64,000 bases of DNA from Triticum aestivum (GCF_018294505.1 NC_057811.1:404452790-404516789); one strand, 5' to 3'; positions 10,575 through 23,130 are shown, counted from the stretch's first letter. Notes: generated by a model not told the origin, from the letters alone. Program-made: numbers and translations.

Positions 10575-11486
10575 TGTTGGGGAACGTAGTAATAATTCAA
10601 AATTTTCCTATGTGTCACCAACATCAATCTAGGAGATGCTAGCAATGAGAGAGAGGGAGTGCATCTTCATACCCTTGAAGATCGCTAAGCGGAAGCGTTA
10701 CAAGAACGCGGTTGATGGAGTCGTACTCGCGGCGATTCAAATCCCGGAAGATCCGATATAGCGCCGAACGGACGGCGCCTCTGCGTTCAACACACGTACA
10801 GCCCGGGGACGTCTCCTCCTTCTTTATCCAGCAAGGGGAGAGGAGAAGTTGAGGGAGAGCTCCGGCATCACGACGGGGTGGTGGTGGAGCTTGTGGTTCT
10901 CCTGCAGGGCTTCGCCAAGTGCTACGGAGGAGGAGGAGGTGTAGGAGGAGGGAGGGGTTGCGCCAGGGGAAGGGGTGCGGCTGCCCTCTCTCCCCCTCAC
11001 TATATATAGGGGGAAGGGGGGAGGAGGAGGCGCCCTAGGGTTTCCCTAGGGGAGGGGCGGCGGCCACAAGGTAAACCCTAGATGGGTTTGGGCGCCCCCA
11101 CCCCTAGGAAAGTTGCCCCCCAAGCCGGGAGGGGTGGCTGCCCTAGGGGAGGCGCCCCCACCTCTCCAGGTTACGTGAAATGGGGTGGGAGGGGCGCACA
11201 GCCCCTTAGTGGGCTGATGTCCCCTTCCCTTGGCCCATAAGGCCCCCCAATGCTTGTCGGGGCCTCCGAAACCCCTTTCGGACACGTTGGTCGTCACTCG
11301 ATACCCCCGAAACAATTCCGGACTCCAATACCCTTCGTCCAATATATCGATCTTCACCTCCGGACCATTTTGGAGTTCGTCGTTACGTCCGGGATCTCAT
11401 CCGGGACTCCGAACAACCTTCGATAACCACATACTATTTCCCATAACAACTCTAGCATAACCGAACCTTAAGTGTGTAGACCCTAG
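10575..11486 (-). repeat. copia-1 LTR, 3' part (R/U5 and core promoter)
   Basis: Starts on the plus strand as TGTTGGGGAACGTAG, the reverse complement of the Angela/WIS LTR end. A TATATATAG at 11001-11009 (minus strand CTATATATA) is the likely promoter. Interrupted at 11486 by Athila-1. Confidence 0.85.
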
Positions 11487-12982
11487 TGATACGTCTCCAA
11501 CGTATCTATAATTTATGAAGTACTCATGCCATGTTTACTATTTGTTTTATATGATTTTGGTATGATTTGATTAGAACTAACCCGAACTAACGCTGTTTTC
11601 AGCAGAACTACCGTGGTGTTGTTTTTGTGCAGAAATAAAAGTTCTCGGAATGCGCTGAAAATCAACAGAGAATTTTTCTGGAAAATATAAAAAATAATAG
11701 AACAAAGAGTTACTGGAGGGGAGTCCCGTGGGCCCCACGAGGGAGGAGGGTGCGCCCCTATGGCTCGTGGACTTTCCGTGGGCCCCACTGACTTGTTCTC
11801 GACGCCAACCTCTCCTATAAAATCACAAACCTCCAGAAAATAACCTAGATCGGAAGTTCCGCCGTCGCAATCCTCTGTAGCCACGAGTATTAATTCTAGG
11901 CTCTCTCTGGCACCCTGCCGGAGGGGGCCATCATCATCAGAGGCCATGGAGGAGGATCCCGGAGGGGCCATCATCGCCATGAAGGCCAAGGACCAGAGGT
12001 AGAACCTCTCCCCATCTAGGGGGAGGCCATGGAGGAGGAAGCAGAAGGGGGATAACCTCTCCTCCTCTCTCTCGGTGGCGCCGGAGTGCCATCGGGAGGG
12101 GAATCATTGCCGCGGTGATCGTCTTCATCAACATCACCATCCTCATCTCTTTTACGCGGTCCACTCTCCCGCACCCTGCTATAATCCCTACTTGAACATG
12201 GTGCTTTATGCCACATATTATGATCCAATGATGTGTTGCCATCCTATGATGTTTTGAGTAGATATACTTTGTCTTTGGGTTGATTGATGATCTAGATTGG
12301 TATGAGTTGTATGTTTTATTTTGGTGCCGTCCTATTGTGCCCTCCGTGTCACGCAAGCGTGAGGGATTCCCGTTGTAGGGTGTTGCAATACGTTCATGAT
12401 TCGCTTACAGTGGGTTGCTTGAGAGACAGAAGCATAAACCCGAGTAAGGGGGTTGTTGCGTATGGGATAAAGGGGACTTGATATGTTAATGCTACGGTTA
12501 GGTTTTACCTTAATGATCTTTAGTAGTTGCGGATGCTTGCTAGAGTTCCAACCATAAGTGCATATGATCCAAGAAGAGAAAGTATGTTAGCTTATGCCTC
12601 TCCCTCATATTAAATTGCAATGACGACTACCGGTCTCGTTAACGATTGCCTAGGATAATTCCGCACACCGACCCATCATTATTCCACAGTCGCTATTTAT
12701 AATATTTAGTAATATATTCTAACTTTATGATAACAGCACCTACTTTTATATTTTAGTTCTCTGATACCATGCAAAGTTATCCTCTTCATACCCACAACGT
12801 AGTTTTATTTCTCGTTTCTAGTTGGAAGCAAACATTCGGTGTACGTAGAGTCGTATCAGTGGCAGATAGGACTTGAGAGAATATTGATCTTACCTTTAGC
12901 ACCTTGTGGGTTCGACACTCCATACTTATCACTTCCACCTTTGGGAATTTCTACGATGATTCCCTGTACTTGGGGATTATCA
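11487..12982 (+). repeat. Athila-1 5' LTR
   Basis: 1496 bp with TG and CA ends. TATAAAA at 11816-11822 is the likely promoter, followed by a GC-rich transcribed part. Short open frames inside it occur on both strands and are not genes. Confidence 0.9.
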
Positions 12983-12992
12983 AGCTCTTTTC

Positions 12993-13011
12993 TGGCGCCG
13001 TTGCCGGGGAG
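12993..13011 (+). other. Athila-1 primer binding site
   Basis: TGGCGCCGTTGCCGGGGAG, ten bases inside the LTR, the form common in wheat Athila-type elements. The outer Sabrina-like element has a one-base variant at 37540. Confidence 0.85.
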
Positions 13012-13839
13012 CAATAGCGTGGGGTTGATATTTTCGTGTATGCTTGTTTGCTTTCTTCACTAAGTAGTTTTGTTTTCCCTTTTTAGTTTTGCTTAGTTGT
13101 GTGTGAAACATACAAAAGTTTTTTTTAAAAGAATGAAAATACAAAAAAAATTACTTGCCTCTCATGCCTAAAAAGTTTTTCAATAAGAGATGTGATTGGA
13201 AGGTTATGCATTGGAGAAGTGAGGGTCGACCTTGAACACTTGTGTTCATGCTCATGGAAACAATGTAAAAAATTTCATGGAAGTTTCTCTGAAAATAATT
13301 ATCCCCTTGTATATAAACATTGTATTATAAAAATAATGTGCCAAGCTTTGGTTTTAGGATGATTAGATTGCTTGTTTACTTTGTGCAGTACAAAAACAGA
13401 AACTTTGGCTGTAGCGCGTGAATTTATATTTTTTACTGGAAAGTCAAATGGGTATGAAACTTTTTGCACTTTACTTATGTACAATTTTTTTAAATGTCCA
13501 TATTTTCTTAAAAAAATTTGAGTTACAGAAGTATACTAAACTTCCAGATTACTATAGAATGTCCTGTTTTTGACAGATTCTGTTTTCTATGTGTTGTTCG
13601 CTTATTTTGATGAATCTATGGGTAGTATCGGCGGTATGAACCATGGTGAAGTTGGAATACAGTAGATATACTTCTAATATGAAATTGGAATAAGTTTGCA
13701 ACAGTACCTAAAGGTAGTGATTTGCTTTATTATACTAACGGATCTCACAAAGTTTTTGTTAAAGTTTTGTGTGGATGAAGTGTTCGAAGATCGAGGAGCT
13801 ATCAATATGAGAAGAATAAAGAGAGGCAAGATTTAAATA
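13012..13839. other. Athila-1 internal non-coding stretch
   Basis: AT-rich sequence with TTCTGTTTT words and no coding frame of note. A related stretch lies at 26460-26900 in Athila-2. Confidence 0.5.
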
Positions 13840-13921
13840 TTGGGGATGCCCAAGGCACCCCAAATAAATATTTCAAGGATACTCAAGCATCTAAGCTTGG
13901 GGATGCCCCGGTTGGCATCCC
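13840..13921 (+). repeat. Twin-hairpin motif, Athila-1 copy a
   Basis: The first hairpin is 13840-13863 (TTGGGGATGCC, loop CAA, GGCACCCCAA, with one bulged A). The second is 13900-13921 (GGGATGCC, loop CCGGTT, GGCATCCC). The stem of the second and the bases before it repeat the element's polypurine tract TAAGCTTGGGGATGC (17126-17140). Related copies are at 15493 and 26914. Confidence 0.7.
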
Positions 13922-14049
13922 ATCATTTTTCTTCAACAATTATCGGTATACCTCGGTTTTTGTTTTTTTCACTTGATTTGTGTCCTTTGTGTTTTTCTTT
14001 TTCCTTTAAGAACCATGATAGTATGATATATCCCTTCATTGATTTATAG

Positions 14050-14240
14050 AATACTTCATGTGCTTCACTTATATCTTTTAAGTGTGATCTTATAGAATTG
14101 CTCTTTGTGCTTCACTTAAATCTTTTGAGTATGGTTTTATAGAATGCTTCGTGTGCTTCACTTATATATTTTGAGCTTGGATATTGGTTAGTCTATATTA
14201 ATTGTATAATGATCCATGAACTTCACTTATATCTTTTGGA
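14050..14240 (+). repeat. Short interspersed repeat TGCTTCACTTATATCTTTTGAG
   Basis: Four imperfect copies of a 20- to 22-base word around CTTCACTTATATCTTTT, at intervals of 45-70 bp. The same word recurs at 15765-15830 and 27180-27310. No function known. Confidence 0.6.
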
Positions 14241-14278
14241 GTATGAATAATACTATCATCTAAAGTGGATTTGGAAGA

Positions 14279-14848
14279 GTGTCGACTTTAGTTAGTAATG
14301 ATTCCACTATTTCGGAAGAGGTTCCAATTGATTATGAGAACAAAGTTGCTAACTATGATGATTATTGTGATGACATGTATGCTATAAATAATAATGTTAA
14401 CCATGAAACTTGTCATCATGATTTTAATTTTCAATTGGATTATGCCTCACATGACAGTTATTTCGTTGAGTTTGCTCCCACTATTCCGAATGAGAAGAAA
14501 TTTGCTTATGTGGAGATTAGTAAAATTTCTATGCTTGTAGATCATGAAAAGAATGCTTCATGTGATGGTTATATTGTTGAACTCATTCATGGTGGTACTG
14601 AAAATTATTATGACGGAGTAACACACACTCGTAGGAGTTGCAATAATATCAAGTTTCCTCTCTATGTGCTTAAAGTTTTGAAGTTATACTTGTTTGGCCT
14701 TCCTATGCTAGTTGATTCTTGTCCTATAAATTTTGTGCTCACAAAATCTCTAGGCATAGGAAGTGGGTTAGATTTAAATTTGCTAGTCATATTCTTCATG
14801 ATGCTCTCTTTATGTTTCAATTCTTATCTTTTATGTGAGCATCATTGA
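14279..14848 (+). pseudogene. Athila-1 internal open frame, remnant of ORF1-like protein
   Basis: 189 codons without a stop, rich in Asp and Asn, with a C-terminal hydrophobic stretch (LKLYLFGLPMLVDSC). From memory, similar 'VLKVLKLYLF.LPMLV' segments occur in open frames of wheat Athila-like elements. No CCHC knuckle or enzyme motif is seen. The ATG is simply the first in the frame. Just after it comes GCTTGTTGGGAGACAA, shared with 26295 in Athila-2. Function unknown; it may be a decayed structural protein. Confidence 0.4.
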
Positions 14849-15492
14849 AATCATCATGCCTAGCTAAAAGGCATTAAAGAAAAGCGCTTGTTGGGAGACA
14901 AACCAATATTTACCATTACTATTTGTGTGTGTTTACATGATTAAGCTACTGTAGTAATCATGTTTTATAGCTTTTGTTTCCATAAAGTGCCAAGTAAGAG
15001 TTTTGGGAAGACTTGGGTGAAAGTTAATGTGATCTTGCTGTAAAAAACAGAAACTTTGCGCTCACGGGATTAGCTGTAATTTTTTACAGAAGAGTGATTT
15101 TGAGTTGATTCTTTGTGCAGAAAATTAATAGACAAATTACTCACGTCCACAAAGTTTTTTAATAATTTTTGGAGTAGCATAAGTATGGTTGCTGTTCAGA
15201 TCATTACAGACTGTTCTGTTTCTGACAGATTCTGTTTTCATTGCATAGTTTGCTTGTTTTCTAGTTTCTATGGCTTATATTTCTCAATATAAATTGTAGA
15301 AATGATATGGTACAGTAGGTATTGTGTGAGAACAATTATGAACCTTGTCTTTGACAGTACCAAAGTGAATGGTTTACTCTTTATCATACTAACCTATCTC
15401 ACGAAGTTCCGTTAAGTTTTGTGTGATTGAAGTTTTCAAGCTTTGGGTGAGATATCGATATGAGTAGAATAAGGAGTGGAAAGACCCTAAGA
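14849..15492. other. Athila-1 internal non-coding stretch
   Basis: No coding frame. It repeats the TTCTGTTTTTGACAGATTC-type words also present at 13570 and 26640, so this region looks like an internal duplication of 13012-13839. Confidence 0.5.
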
Positions 15493-15575
15493 TTGGGGAT
15501 TCCCAAGGCAACCCAAGGTAATATTCAAGGAAGACTCAAGCGCCTAATCTTGGGGATGCCCCGGAAGGCATCCCC
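15493..15575 (+). repeat. Twin-hairpin motif, Athila-1 copy b
   Basis: The first hairpin is 15493-15516. The second is 15552-15575: GGGGATGCC, loop CCGGAA, GGCATCCCC, a perfect 9-bp stem. Spacing between the two hairpins is close to that of copy a. Confidence 0.75.
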
Positions 15576-17125
15576 TCTTTCGTCTTCAAAACTATCGGTA
15601 TACCTTACTCGGAGCTATATTTTTATTCGTCACATGATATGTGTTTTGCCTGGAGCGTATTTTCAATTTTAGTTGCTGTTTGAATAAAATAATTGTATCT
15701 GAAATCTTGAATGAAAAAGAATCCTCCCAATGGCTAGTTAATTATTTGACTACTCAGTGTTCTTCACTTATATCTTTTTGGAGTAGTTTGTCATTTACTC
15801 ACGTGCTTCACGTATATCCTATGAGTAAATGGTTGAATGAATTGTATATCATAAATCTGAATTTATATATGTTTCATATGCTTATAACATGGGGAGTAAT
15901 GACTTCACACATAATAAGTATATGTAGTAAACTTATTGAAAGTTAGCAAACGCAGAATTGGTCACTTGAACAATTCATGAAAGAATATTGAAGGAAGAGG
16001 GATTTCACATATAAATATACTATCTTGGACATCTTTTGTAATTGTGAGCACTCATTAAAATATGACATGCTAAAAAGTTGATGTTGGACAAGGAAGACAA
16101 CTTAATGGGTTATGTTTTCCTATATCCGAAAGGTTATATTGTCTTGGATCATCCAACATGTTGAGCTTGCCTTTCCCTCTCATGCTAGCCAAATTCTTTG
16201 CACCAAGTAGAGATACTACTTGTGCTTCCAAACATTAATTCCTTAACCCAGTTTTGCCATGAGAGTCCACCATACCTACCTATGGATTGAGTAAGATCCT
16301 TCAAGTAAGTTGTCATCGGTGCATGCAATAAAAAATTGCTCCTTAAATATGTATGATCTATTAGTGCGAAGAAAATAAGCTTTATACGAACTTGTGATAG
16401 GGAAGAAATAAAAGTGACAGACTGCATAATAAAGGTCTTTATCACAAGCGGCAATATAAAGTGACTTTCTTTTACATTAAGATTTTGTGCATCCAACCAT
16501 AAAAGCGCATGACAACCTCTGCTTCCCTCTGCGAAGGGTCTATCTTTTACTTTTACCTTCTACCATTATACAAGAGTCATGGTGATTTTCACCTTTCCTT
16601 TTTACACTTTTTCATTTGGCAAGCACTTTGTGTTGGAGCGATCCGGATATATATATCCACTTGGATGTAGGTTTTCATAAATTATTATTGTTGACATTAC
16701 CCTTGAGGTAAAATGTTGGGAGGCGAAACTATAAGCCCATATCTTTCTCTGTGTCCGATTAAAACTTTAAACCCATAAATATCACGTGAGTGTTAGCAAT
16801 GGTGAAAGATTAAATGATAGTTGAGTATGTGGAGTTTGCTGAATCAAAGCTCTTACGTAGACCCTTCCCGAAATAAGATAAATTGCAATTGTTTGATGAC
16901 TAAGAGCATGGTTTGTTAGTTTCAAGAAAGTTTATGATCTATATTTTAACATGTGAATAGCTTGTTACTTGATCATGAGAAGTTTTATGAGTTGAGCTAC
17001 TGTTAAGATATATAATGATGCTAGAAAAAGTGATTGAAACTATCATTGATCAAACTTAAGCACTTTCTAGCATTCACACTTCAAATTTTTTTCTTTTATC
17101 ATTTACCTACTCGACGAGCAGGAAT
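15576..17125. other. Athila-1 3' non-coding region
   Basis: About 1.5 kb typical of the region before the 3' LTR in Athila-like elements. A minus-strand open frame near 16185-16496 has no recognisable domain. Ends in GAATTAAGCTTGGGGATGC. Confidence 0.5.
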
Positions 17126-17140
17126 TAAGCTTGGGGATGC
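17126..17140 (+). other. Athila-1 polypurine tract
   Basis: TAAGCTTGGGGATGC abuts the 3' LTR. In LTR elements this position primes plus-strand DNA synthesis. Near-identical at 29041-29055 in Athila-2. Confidence 0.7.
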
Positions 17141-18626
17141 TGATACGTCTCCAACGTATCTATAATTTATGAAGTATTCATGCCATGCTTACTATTGTTT
17201 TATATGATTTTGGTATGATTTGATTAGAACTAACCCGGACTGACGCTCTTTTCAGCAGAACTACCGTGGTGTTGTTCTTGTGCAGTAATAAAAGTTCTTG
17301 GAATGCGCCGAAAATCAATGGAGAATTTTTCTGGAAAAAAAATAATGGAACAAAGAATTACTGGAGGGGAGTCCCGTGGGCTCCACGAGGGTGGAGGGCG
17401 CGCCCCTGTACCTCGTGGACTTCCCGTGGGGCCCCCTGACTTGTTCTCGACGCCAACCTCTCCTATAAATGCCCAAACCTCCAGAAAATAACCTAGATTG
17501 GAAGTTACTCCACTGCAAGCCTCTGTAGCCACGAGAAATCAATCTAGGCCCTCTCTGGCACCCTGCCGGAGGGGGCCATCATCACCGGAGGCCATGGAGG
17601 ATCCCGGAGGGGCCATCATCGCCATGAAGGCCAAGGACCAGAGGGAGAACCTCTCCCCATCTAGGGGGAGGCCATGGAGGAGGAAGAACAAGGGGGAGAA
17701 CCTCTCCTCATCTCTCTCGGTGTCGCCGACGTGCCATCGGGAGGGGAATCATCACCGCGGTGATCGTCTTCATCAACATCACCATCATCATCTCTTTTAC
17801 GCGGTCCACTCTCCCGCACCCCGCTGTAATCCCTACTTGAACATGGTGCTTTATGCCACATATTATGATCCAATGATGTGTTGCCATCCTATGATGTTTT
17901 GAGTAGATATCCTTTGTCTTTGGGTTGATTGATGATCTAGATTTGTATGAGTTGTATGTTTTATTTTGGTGCTGTCCTATTGTGGCCTCCGTGTCGCGCA
18001 AGCGTGAGGGATTCCCGCTGTAGGGTGTTGCAATACGTCCATGATTCGCTTATAGTGGGTTGCTTGAGTGGCAGAAGCATAAACCCGAGTAAGGGGTTGT
18101 TGCGTATGGGATAAAGGGGACTTGATATGTTAATGCTATGGTTGGGTTTTACCTTAATGATCTTTAGTAGTTGCAGATGCTTGCTAGAGTTCCAATCATA
18201 AGTACATATGATCCAAGAAGAGAATGTATGTTCGCTTATGCCTCTCCCTCATATGAAATTGCAATGACGACTACCGGTCTCGTTAACGATTGCCTAGGAT
18301 AATTCCGCACACCGACCCATCGTTATTCCACAGTCGCTATTTATAATATTTAGTAATATATTCTAACTTTATGATAACAGCACCTACTTTTATATTTTAG
18401 CTCTCTGATACCATGCAAAGTTATCCTCTTGATACCCACAACGTAGTTTTATTTCTCGTTTCTAGTTGGAAGCAAACGTTCGGTGTATGTAGAGTCGTAT
18501 CAGTGGCAGATAGGACTGGAGAGAATATTGATCTTACCTTTAGCTCCTTGTGGGTTGGACACTCCATACTTATCACTTCCACCTTTGGGAATTGCTACGA
18601 TGATTCCCTGCACTTGGGGATTATCA
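17141..18626 (+). repeat. Athila-1 3' LTR
   Basis: 1486 bp and clearly the partner of 11487-12982, with scattered substitutions and small indels throughout. TATAAA lies at 17464-17469. Ends GGGGATTATCA. Confidence 0.9.
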
Positions 18627-19462
18627 CCTACGGGTTCGGGAACCATGCAGACATGACTGAGACACCTCTCCGGTCAATAACCAATAGCGGGATCTGGATA
18701 CCCATATTGGTTCCCACATGTTCCATGATGATCTCATCGGATGAACCACGATGTCAGGGATTGAGTCAATCCTGTATGCAATTCCCTTTGTCTATCGGTA
18801 TGTCACTTGCCCGAGATCCTATCATCGGTATCCCTATACCTTGTTCAATCTTGTTACCGGCAAGTCCCTTTACTCATTCTGTAAAGCATGATCCTGTGAC
18901 TAGCTCCTTAGTCACTTTGAGCTCATTATGATGATGCATTACCGAGTGGGCCCAGAGATACCTCTCCGTCATATGGAGTGACAAATCCCAGTCTCGATTC
19001 GTGCCAACTCAACAGATACTTTCGGAGCTACCTGTAGTGCACCTTTATAGTCACCCAGTTACATTGACGTTTGATACACCCAAAGCATTCCTACGGCATC
19101 CGGGAGTTGCACAATCTCATGGTCTAAGGAAATGATACTTGACATTAGAAAAGCTCTAGCGAACGAACTGCACGATCTTGTGCTATGCTTAGGATTGGGT
19201 CTTGTCCATCACATCATTCGACTAATGATGTGATCCCGATATCAACGACATCCAATGTCCATGGTCAGGAAACCATAACCATCTATTGATCAACGATATA
19301 GTCAAATAGAGGCTTACTAGGGACATGTTGTGGTCTATTTATTCACACATGTATTACGGTTTCCGGTTAATACAATTATAGCATGAACAATAGACAATTA
19401 TCATGAACAAGGAAATATAATAATAACCATTTTATTATTGCCTCTAGGGCATATTTCCAACA
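18627..19462 (-). repeat. copia-1 LTR, 5' part (U3)
   Basis: Continues the LTR after Athila-1 (CCTACGGGTTCGGG follows the earlier GTGTGTAGACC) and ends in ATATTTCCAACA at 19462, the reverse complement of the LTR start. The five bases 19463-19467 (CTTCT) would be the target duplication, whose partner is outside the window. Confidence 0.85.
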
Positions 19463-19481
19463 CTTCTTTCGTAGTTGCGGA

Positions 19482-20078
19482 TGATGATGACATGTACCTG
19501 GGGCAGGGCAATAGACTTGATCTAAGTACCCTACCCAAGGACACTACCCTACAATCAAAGGCATTCAAAAGACAGCAGATTCCACCGACTGAAATCACTA
19601 CATAGTCCAACCCACTCGACTATGAATTCCACTCGGACAACCCAATTCCATTCGACAAGAGTACGCTCACTCGACCATACCAGAATCCACTCGGAGGTCA
19701 GAAGGCCTAAGGTCACCCTGAATGACAACGGTCGGGCCTTCACTCCATAGGCCTAAGGGTCATTTATGTAACTTTAATGCTGGCGTTACCAGTAACGTTC
19801 CTATCTTTATGTACATTGAACTCTGTGTAACTGAGGGCCGGAGAGGTCTGGCGAACTCTATATAACCCACCTCCTCCTCAGGCACAAGGGTTCGCACCCC
19901 CTGTAACTTCACACATATAATCCAATCAACCGAGCTCCCGAGCACCGAGATGTAGGGCTGTTACTTCCACTGTGAAGGGCCTGAACTCGTAAATCTTGTG
20001 TGTACAACTTCACTATAGCTAGGATCTTGCCTCCTCATACCTACCCCCCATTCTACTGTCAGTCTTAGAACCACGACA
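19482..20078 (+). repeat. gypsy-2 5' LTR
   Basis: 597 bp, starts TGATGATGACATG and ends ACCACGACA. CTCTATATAA at 19856-19865 is the likely TATA box. Confidence 0.9.
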
Positions 20079-20080
20079 GT

Positions 20081-20098
20081 TGGCGCCGACCGTGGGGC
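20081..20098 (+). other. gypsy-2 primer binding site
   Basis: TGGCGCCGACCGTGGGGC, two bases inside the LTR. Confidence 0.8.
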
Positions 20099-20151
20099 AG
20101 GTGTCTTAGTGACTTTCTGGTGAGGTTGCGATTTTTCTGATTCGCATCATC

Positions 20152-22260
20152 ATGGTTTCCGGCGGTGGATTGGCTGAGGGCCGCGAGATCCGTCTGGGTG
20201 CACTCGTCTTCGTCGCCGACGACTCCGGCTGGCTCCAGGAGACTCCCCTCGACGTCGAGACACTCCCCGTCCATGGGGCGACGCACTTTCACGCGTGCGT
20301 TCGCGGCGTCCTTCTGCGACAGCCGTCTACCCAGTATCGGTCGGCTCACGCAGTCTCTTCGCTCCCCGCTGTTCGCCGTCATAAGCGATCTGGTCGCTCG
20401 CGGCTTCAGCGGTGGGTAAAACACGCGGTGGCACGCCAGTTGGCCACCCCCCAAGTCGCGGCAATCGAGCCCGACGAATCACTCTACGGCATGTTCGATC
20501 TGTCGACTGGCTCCATCGAGACCTTATGCGAGTGCGACAGCAGCGATCCTGTGGCAGAAGTCTTGATCGTCGACACGCCGTGCAGCCCGCCTAGTTTTCG
20601 CCGCAATGGTGGCGGCGATGGCGGCCGCGATCCGTCGCGCGTTCACGAAGAGTACCACCCCGAAACCCTTTCTGCACAGGAGAGGGAGGAGCTTCATCGC
20701 CGCAACATGGAGGCACTCCACACACCCATCGTTGGGGAGACCTCTAAGGCTCGGGCCTTGGAGGAGGCGCGTCTGGCCAATTTGGCTGAGCGCACTCGAC
20801 TGGAGAACCTTCATCATGCACTCAACGAGCATGCTCGACAGCGGATCCCTGAGTCCAGTCGACGGCAGCGACAACTTTTCCCGCCTCAACTTTAGGTATA
20901 CCGCACTCCAATTCAGAATCTCACAGCTGCGGCCGGTATAGCAGAATCTATCCAGCCTTCCCAGTCGGAGGCTGGAAGAGGTTTGATGCAGATCAGGGCC
21001 CTGCTTAGGGCAGCGGGAGAGCAGAATACAGCAGTGTCTCAGTCTCGCAACAGAATCCACAGTAGGTCTGTGATGGCTGATACAGTTTAGTCGGCACATA
21101 TCCCAAGATCGCCCCTGAGGCGTGAGGGACGTGGGCATCACCAAGAGCAGTATGTGGGTCGGAATCACGAGCAGTATGATCACCGACTCGGCCATGATGA
21201 CCACCGTCGAGTGCCTACCCCTCCTCCAAGGAGTGGGTCATACGTGCCCCGGCAATATGATGACAAATGCCCGCACAGTGGAGAGCAGAGAGTTCCAGTC
21301 GACCCAAGGGAGCCAGCCTTTGATGCGAGATCGATTCTTGTTCAAGGTCTGGTCGACAGGAACAGAGCACACAGAGAAGGTCTTGACAGAGATCGTCCGA
21401 CTGGAAGCAGAGTGCATGTCTCAGGTCCTGAGTGTTTTAGTAGAGCCATCAGAGCTGCTGAGATCCCTCCCAACTTCAGGTTGGCAACTGGGGTTTGCAA
21501 GTTTACCGGTGAGTCCAAGCCTAACACTTGGTTGGAGGATTACCGAGTGGCTGTTCAAATCGGTGGTGGAAATGATGAGGTAGCCATGAAGCATCTTCCT
21601 CTGATGTTACAAGGTTCAACCATAGCTTGGTTGAATTAGTTGTCCCCAGGCAGTATATTCAGCTGGGAAGAACTAGCCCGAGTGTTTGTCAGGACCTTTG
21701 AGGGTACTTGCAAATGACCGGCAGGGTTGGCAGAATTGCAACATTGTGTACAAAAGCCGAATGAGACCTTGAGAGATTACATTCAGAGGCGGACCACTTT
21801 GCATCACACAGTGGAAAATGTGTCTCAGCATCAAGCAGTTTGCGCCTTCAAGGAGGGCGTCCGGTATCGGGAGCTCAACCTGAAATTCTGTCGGACAGGA
21901 GACGGGACTCTGACTCGAATGATGGAAATAGCCACTCGGTACGCTAACGGAGAAGAAGAGGATCGACTCCACAGTGGAAAGGGCAAACCAGTCGCCCAAG
22001 ACACCGGAGGAGGTCGAAAGCAGAAGCGCAAAGCCGAGCCAGCGGGTCCTGGTGAAACCGCGGCGGTTATAACCCAGGGTAAATTCAAGGGAAAACCTAA
22101 GGGGCCCTGGACCCCCAAGAAGGTAAAAGATCAAGCCGGAAATGATGTGTTGGATTTGCCATGTCACATTCACACGAAGAAAGACGAAGACGGAAATCTG
22201 ATTTATCCCAAGCTTACCACTCGACAGTGTTGGCTCCTTATCCTGCAATTCCGAGAGAAA
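20152..22260 (+). pseudogene. gypsy-2 gag
   Basis: Starts at ATG 20152 with 247 codons of an N-terminal region (Glu/Arg-rich helix near residues 185-235). It continues after a frameshift near 20890 through the capsid domain (FTGESKPNTWLEDYRVAV near 21505, then MLQGSTIAWL). The tail has a CHIH...C zinc-knuckle-like motif near 22165-22235. In-frame stops at about 21088, 21637 and 21716 each fit CAG to TAG or CGA to TGA. It formed the virus-like particle shell. Not functional now. Confidence 0.8.
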
Positions 22261-23130
22261 TAGCCGAGTGCGAAAGAAAAGGAGTCTGATAAGGATGAAG
22301 ACAAAGAGGAGGATGATGGTTTCCCCAATGTCAATTCTACTTTGGTGATTTTTGCTGACGTTGAAAGCAAAAGTCGACTAAAGGTCATCAACAGAGAAGT
22401 AAACATGGTTGCCCCGGGAACCACGACCTATTTCAAGTGGTCCCAGACTGCAATCATATTCGACCAGTCTGATCACCCAGCACGCGTGGCCACTCCAGGG
22501 CGGCAAGCGTTGGTAGTTGACCCCGTCGTTGGAGGCACTCGACTGACCAAAGTGTTGATGGATGGCGGCAGTGGTCTGAATATTCTTTACGCTGAAACAT
22601 TGAAGGGGATGGGCATTCCGATGTCCAAGCTTAGTGAGAGCAACATGAGATTTCATGGTGTTATCCCTGGAAAGAAGGCTGAATCACTCGGCCAGATAAC
22701 TCTTGATGTGGTTTTCGGTGATTCGAAGAATTACCGTAAGGAAAGGTTGACATTTGAGGTGGTAGATTTTCAAAGTGCTTATCATGCTATTCTGGGCAGG
22801 CCTGCATATGCTCGTTTTATGGCTCGACCATGTTATGTCTATCTTAAGTTGAAAATGCCTGGGCCCAGAGACGTGATCACAGTTACTGGTAATCGGCAGA
22901 AAGCAGAAGAGTGCCTTTAGAAGGGCTCAAAAATTGCTGATGAACAGATGGCAGCAGTTGAAATGCAGGAATACCAAAAGAATGTCGATCCGAGTGATTT
23001 GCTGCGGGCTAAGAAGCCTGCCTCAGAGTCTGGATTTCAGTCGTCCGGTGAAACAAAGTTGGTTCATATTCACCCGACCGATCCCAATGCTGCTCCGACT
23101 CATATCTCAACGACGCTCGACAGCAAATAG
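22261..23130 (+). pseudogene. gypsy-2 protease and spacer to the shared TAG
   Basis: Follows gag after a TAG at 22261-22263. The protease active site is VLMDGGSGLNILY near 22550-22590 (Asp-Gly-Gly in place of Asp-Ser/Thr-Gly). The flap and C-terminal ILGRPAYARFM are near 22790. A second TAG at about 22918 fits a lost CAG. The frame ends with THISTTLDSK and TAG at 23128-23130, where gypsy-3 and gypsy-4 also have TAG. Confidence 0.8.

Larger units (their letters stand above)
11487..18626 (+). mobile_element. Athila-1: complete non-autonomous Athila-like LTR element
   Basis: Both LTRs are present (11487-12982 and 17141-18626), each starting TGATACGTCTCCAACG and ending GGGGATTATCA. The flanks are CCTAG and CCTAC, a 5-bp target duplication with one change. 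The primer site and a purine-rich tract are in place. The 4.2-kb inside holds one short open frame and long non-coding stretches but no protease, reverse transcriptase or integrase, so it must have been moved by a related autonomous element. The damaged Athila-2 (25515-30540) shares its non-coding architecture. Confidence 0.9.
6142..19462 (-). mobile_element. copia-1: BARE/WIS/Angela-like element, minus strand
   Basis: Read on the minus strand: an LTR split by Athila-1 (19462-18627 and 11486-10575), primer site TGGTATTAGAGC, a long untranslated leader, gag, protease, integrase and the first part of reverse transcriptase. That copia order (integrase before reverse transcriptase) places it in Ty1/copia. 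The LTR is about 1743 bp without the insertion, starting TGTTGGAAATATGCCC and ending ACGTTCCCCAACA as in Angela/WIS. Coding is broken throughout. It is cut at 6141 by gypsy-1. RNase H and the other LTR should lie beyond the window's left edge. Confidence 0.85.

Noticed and set aside
18413..18931. 172-codon frame across the Athila-1/copia-1 junction
   Set aside because: Spans an LTR end and another LTR; cannot be one gene.
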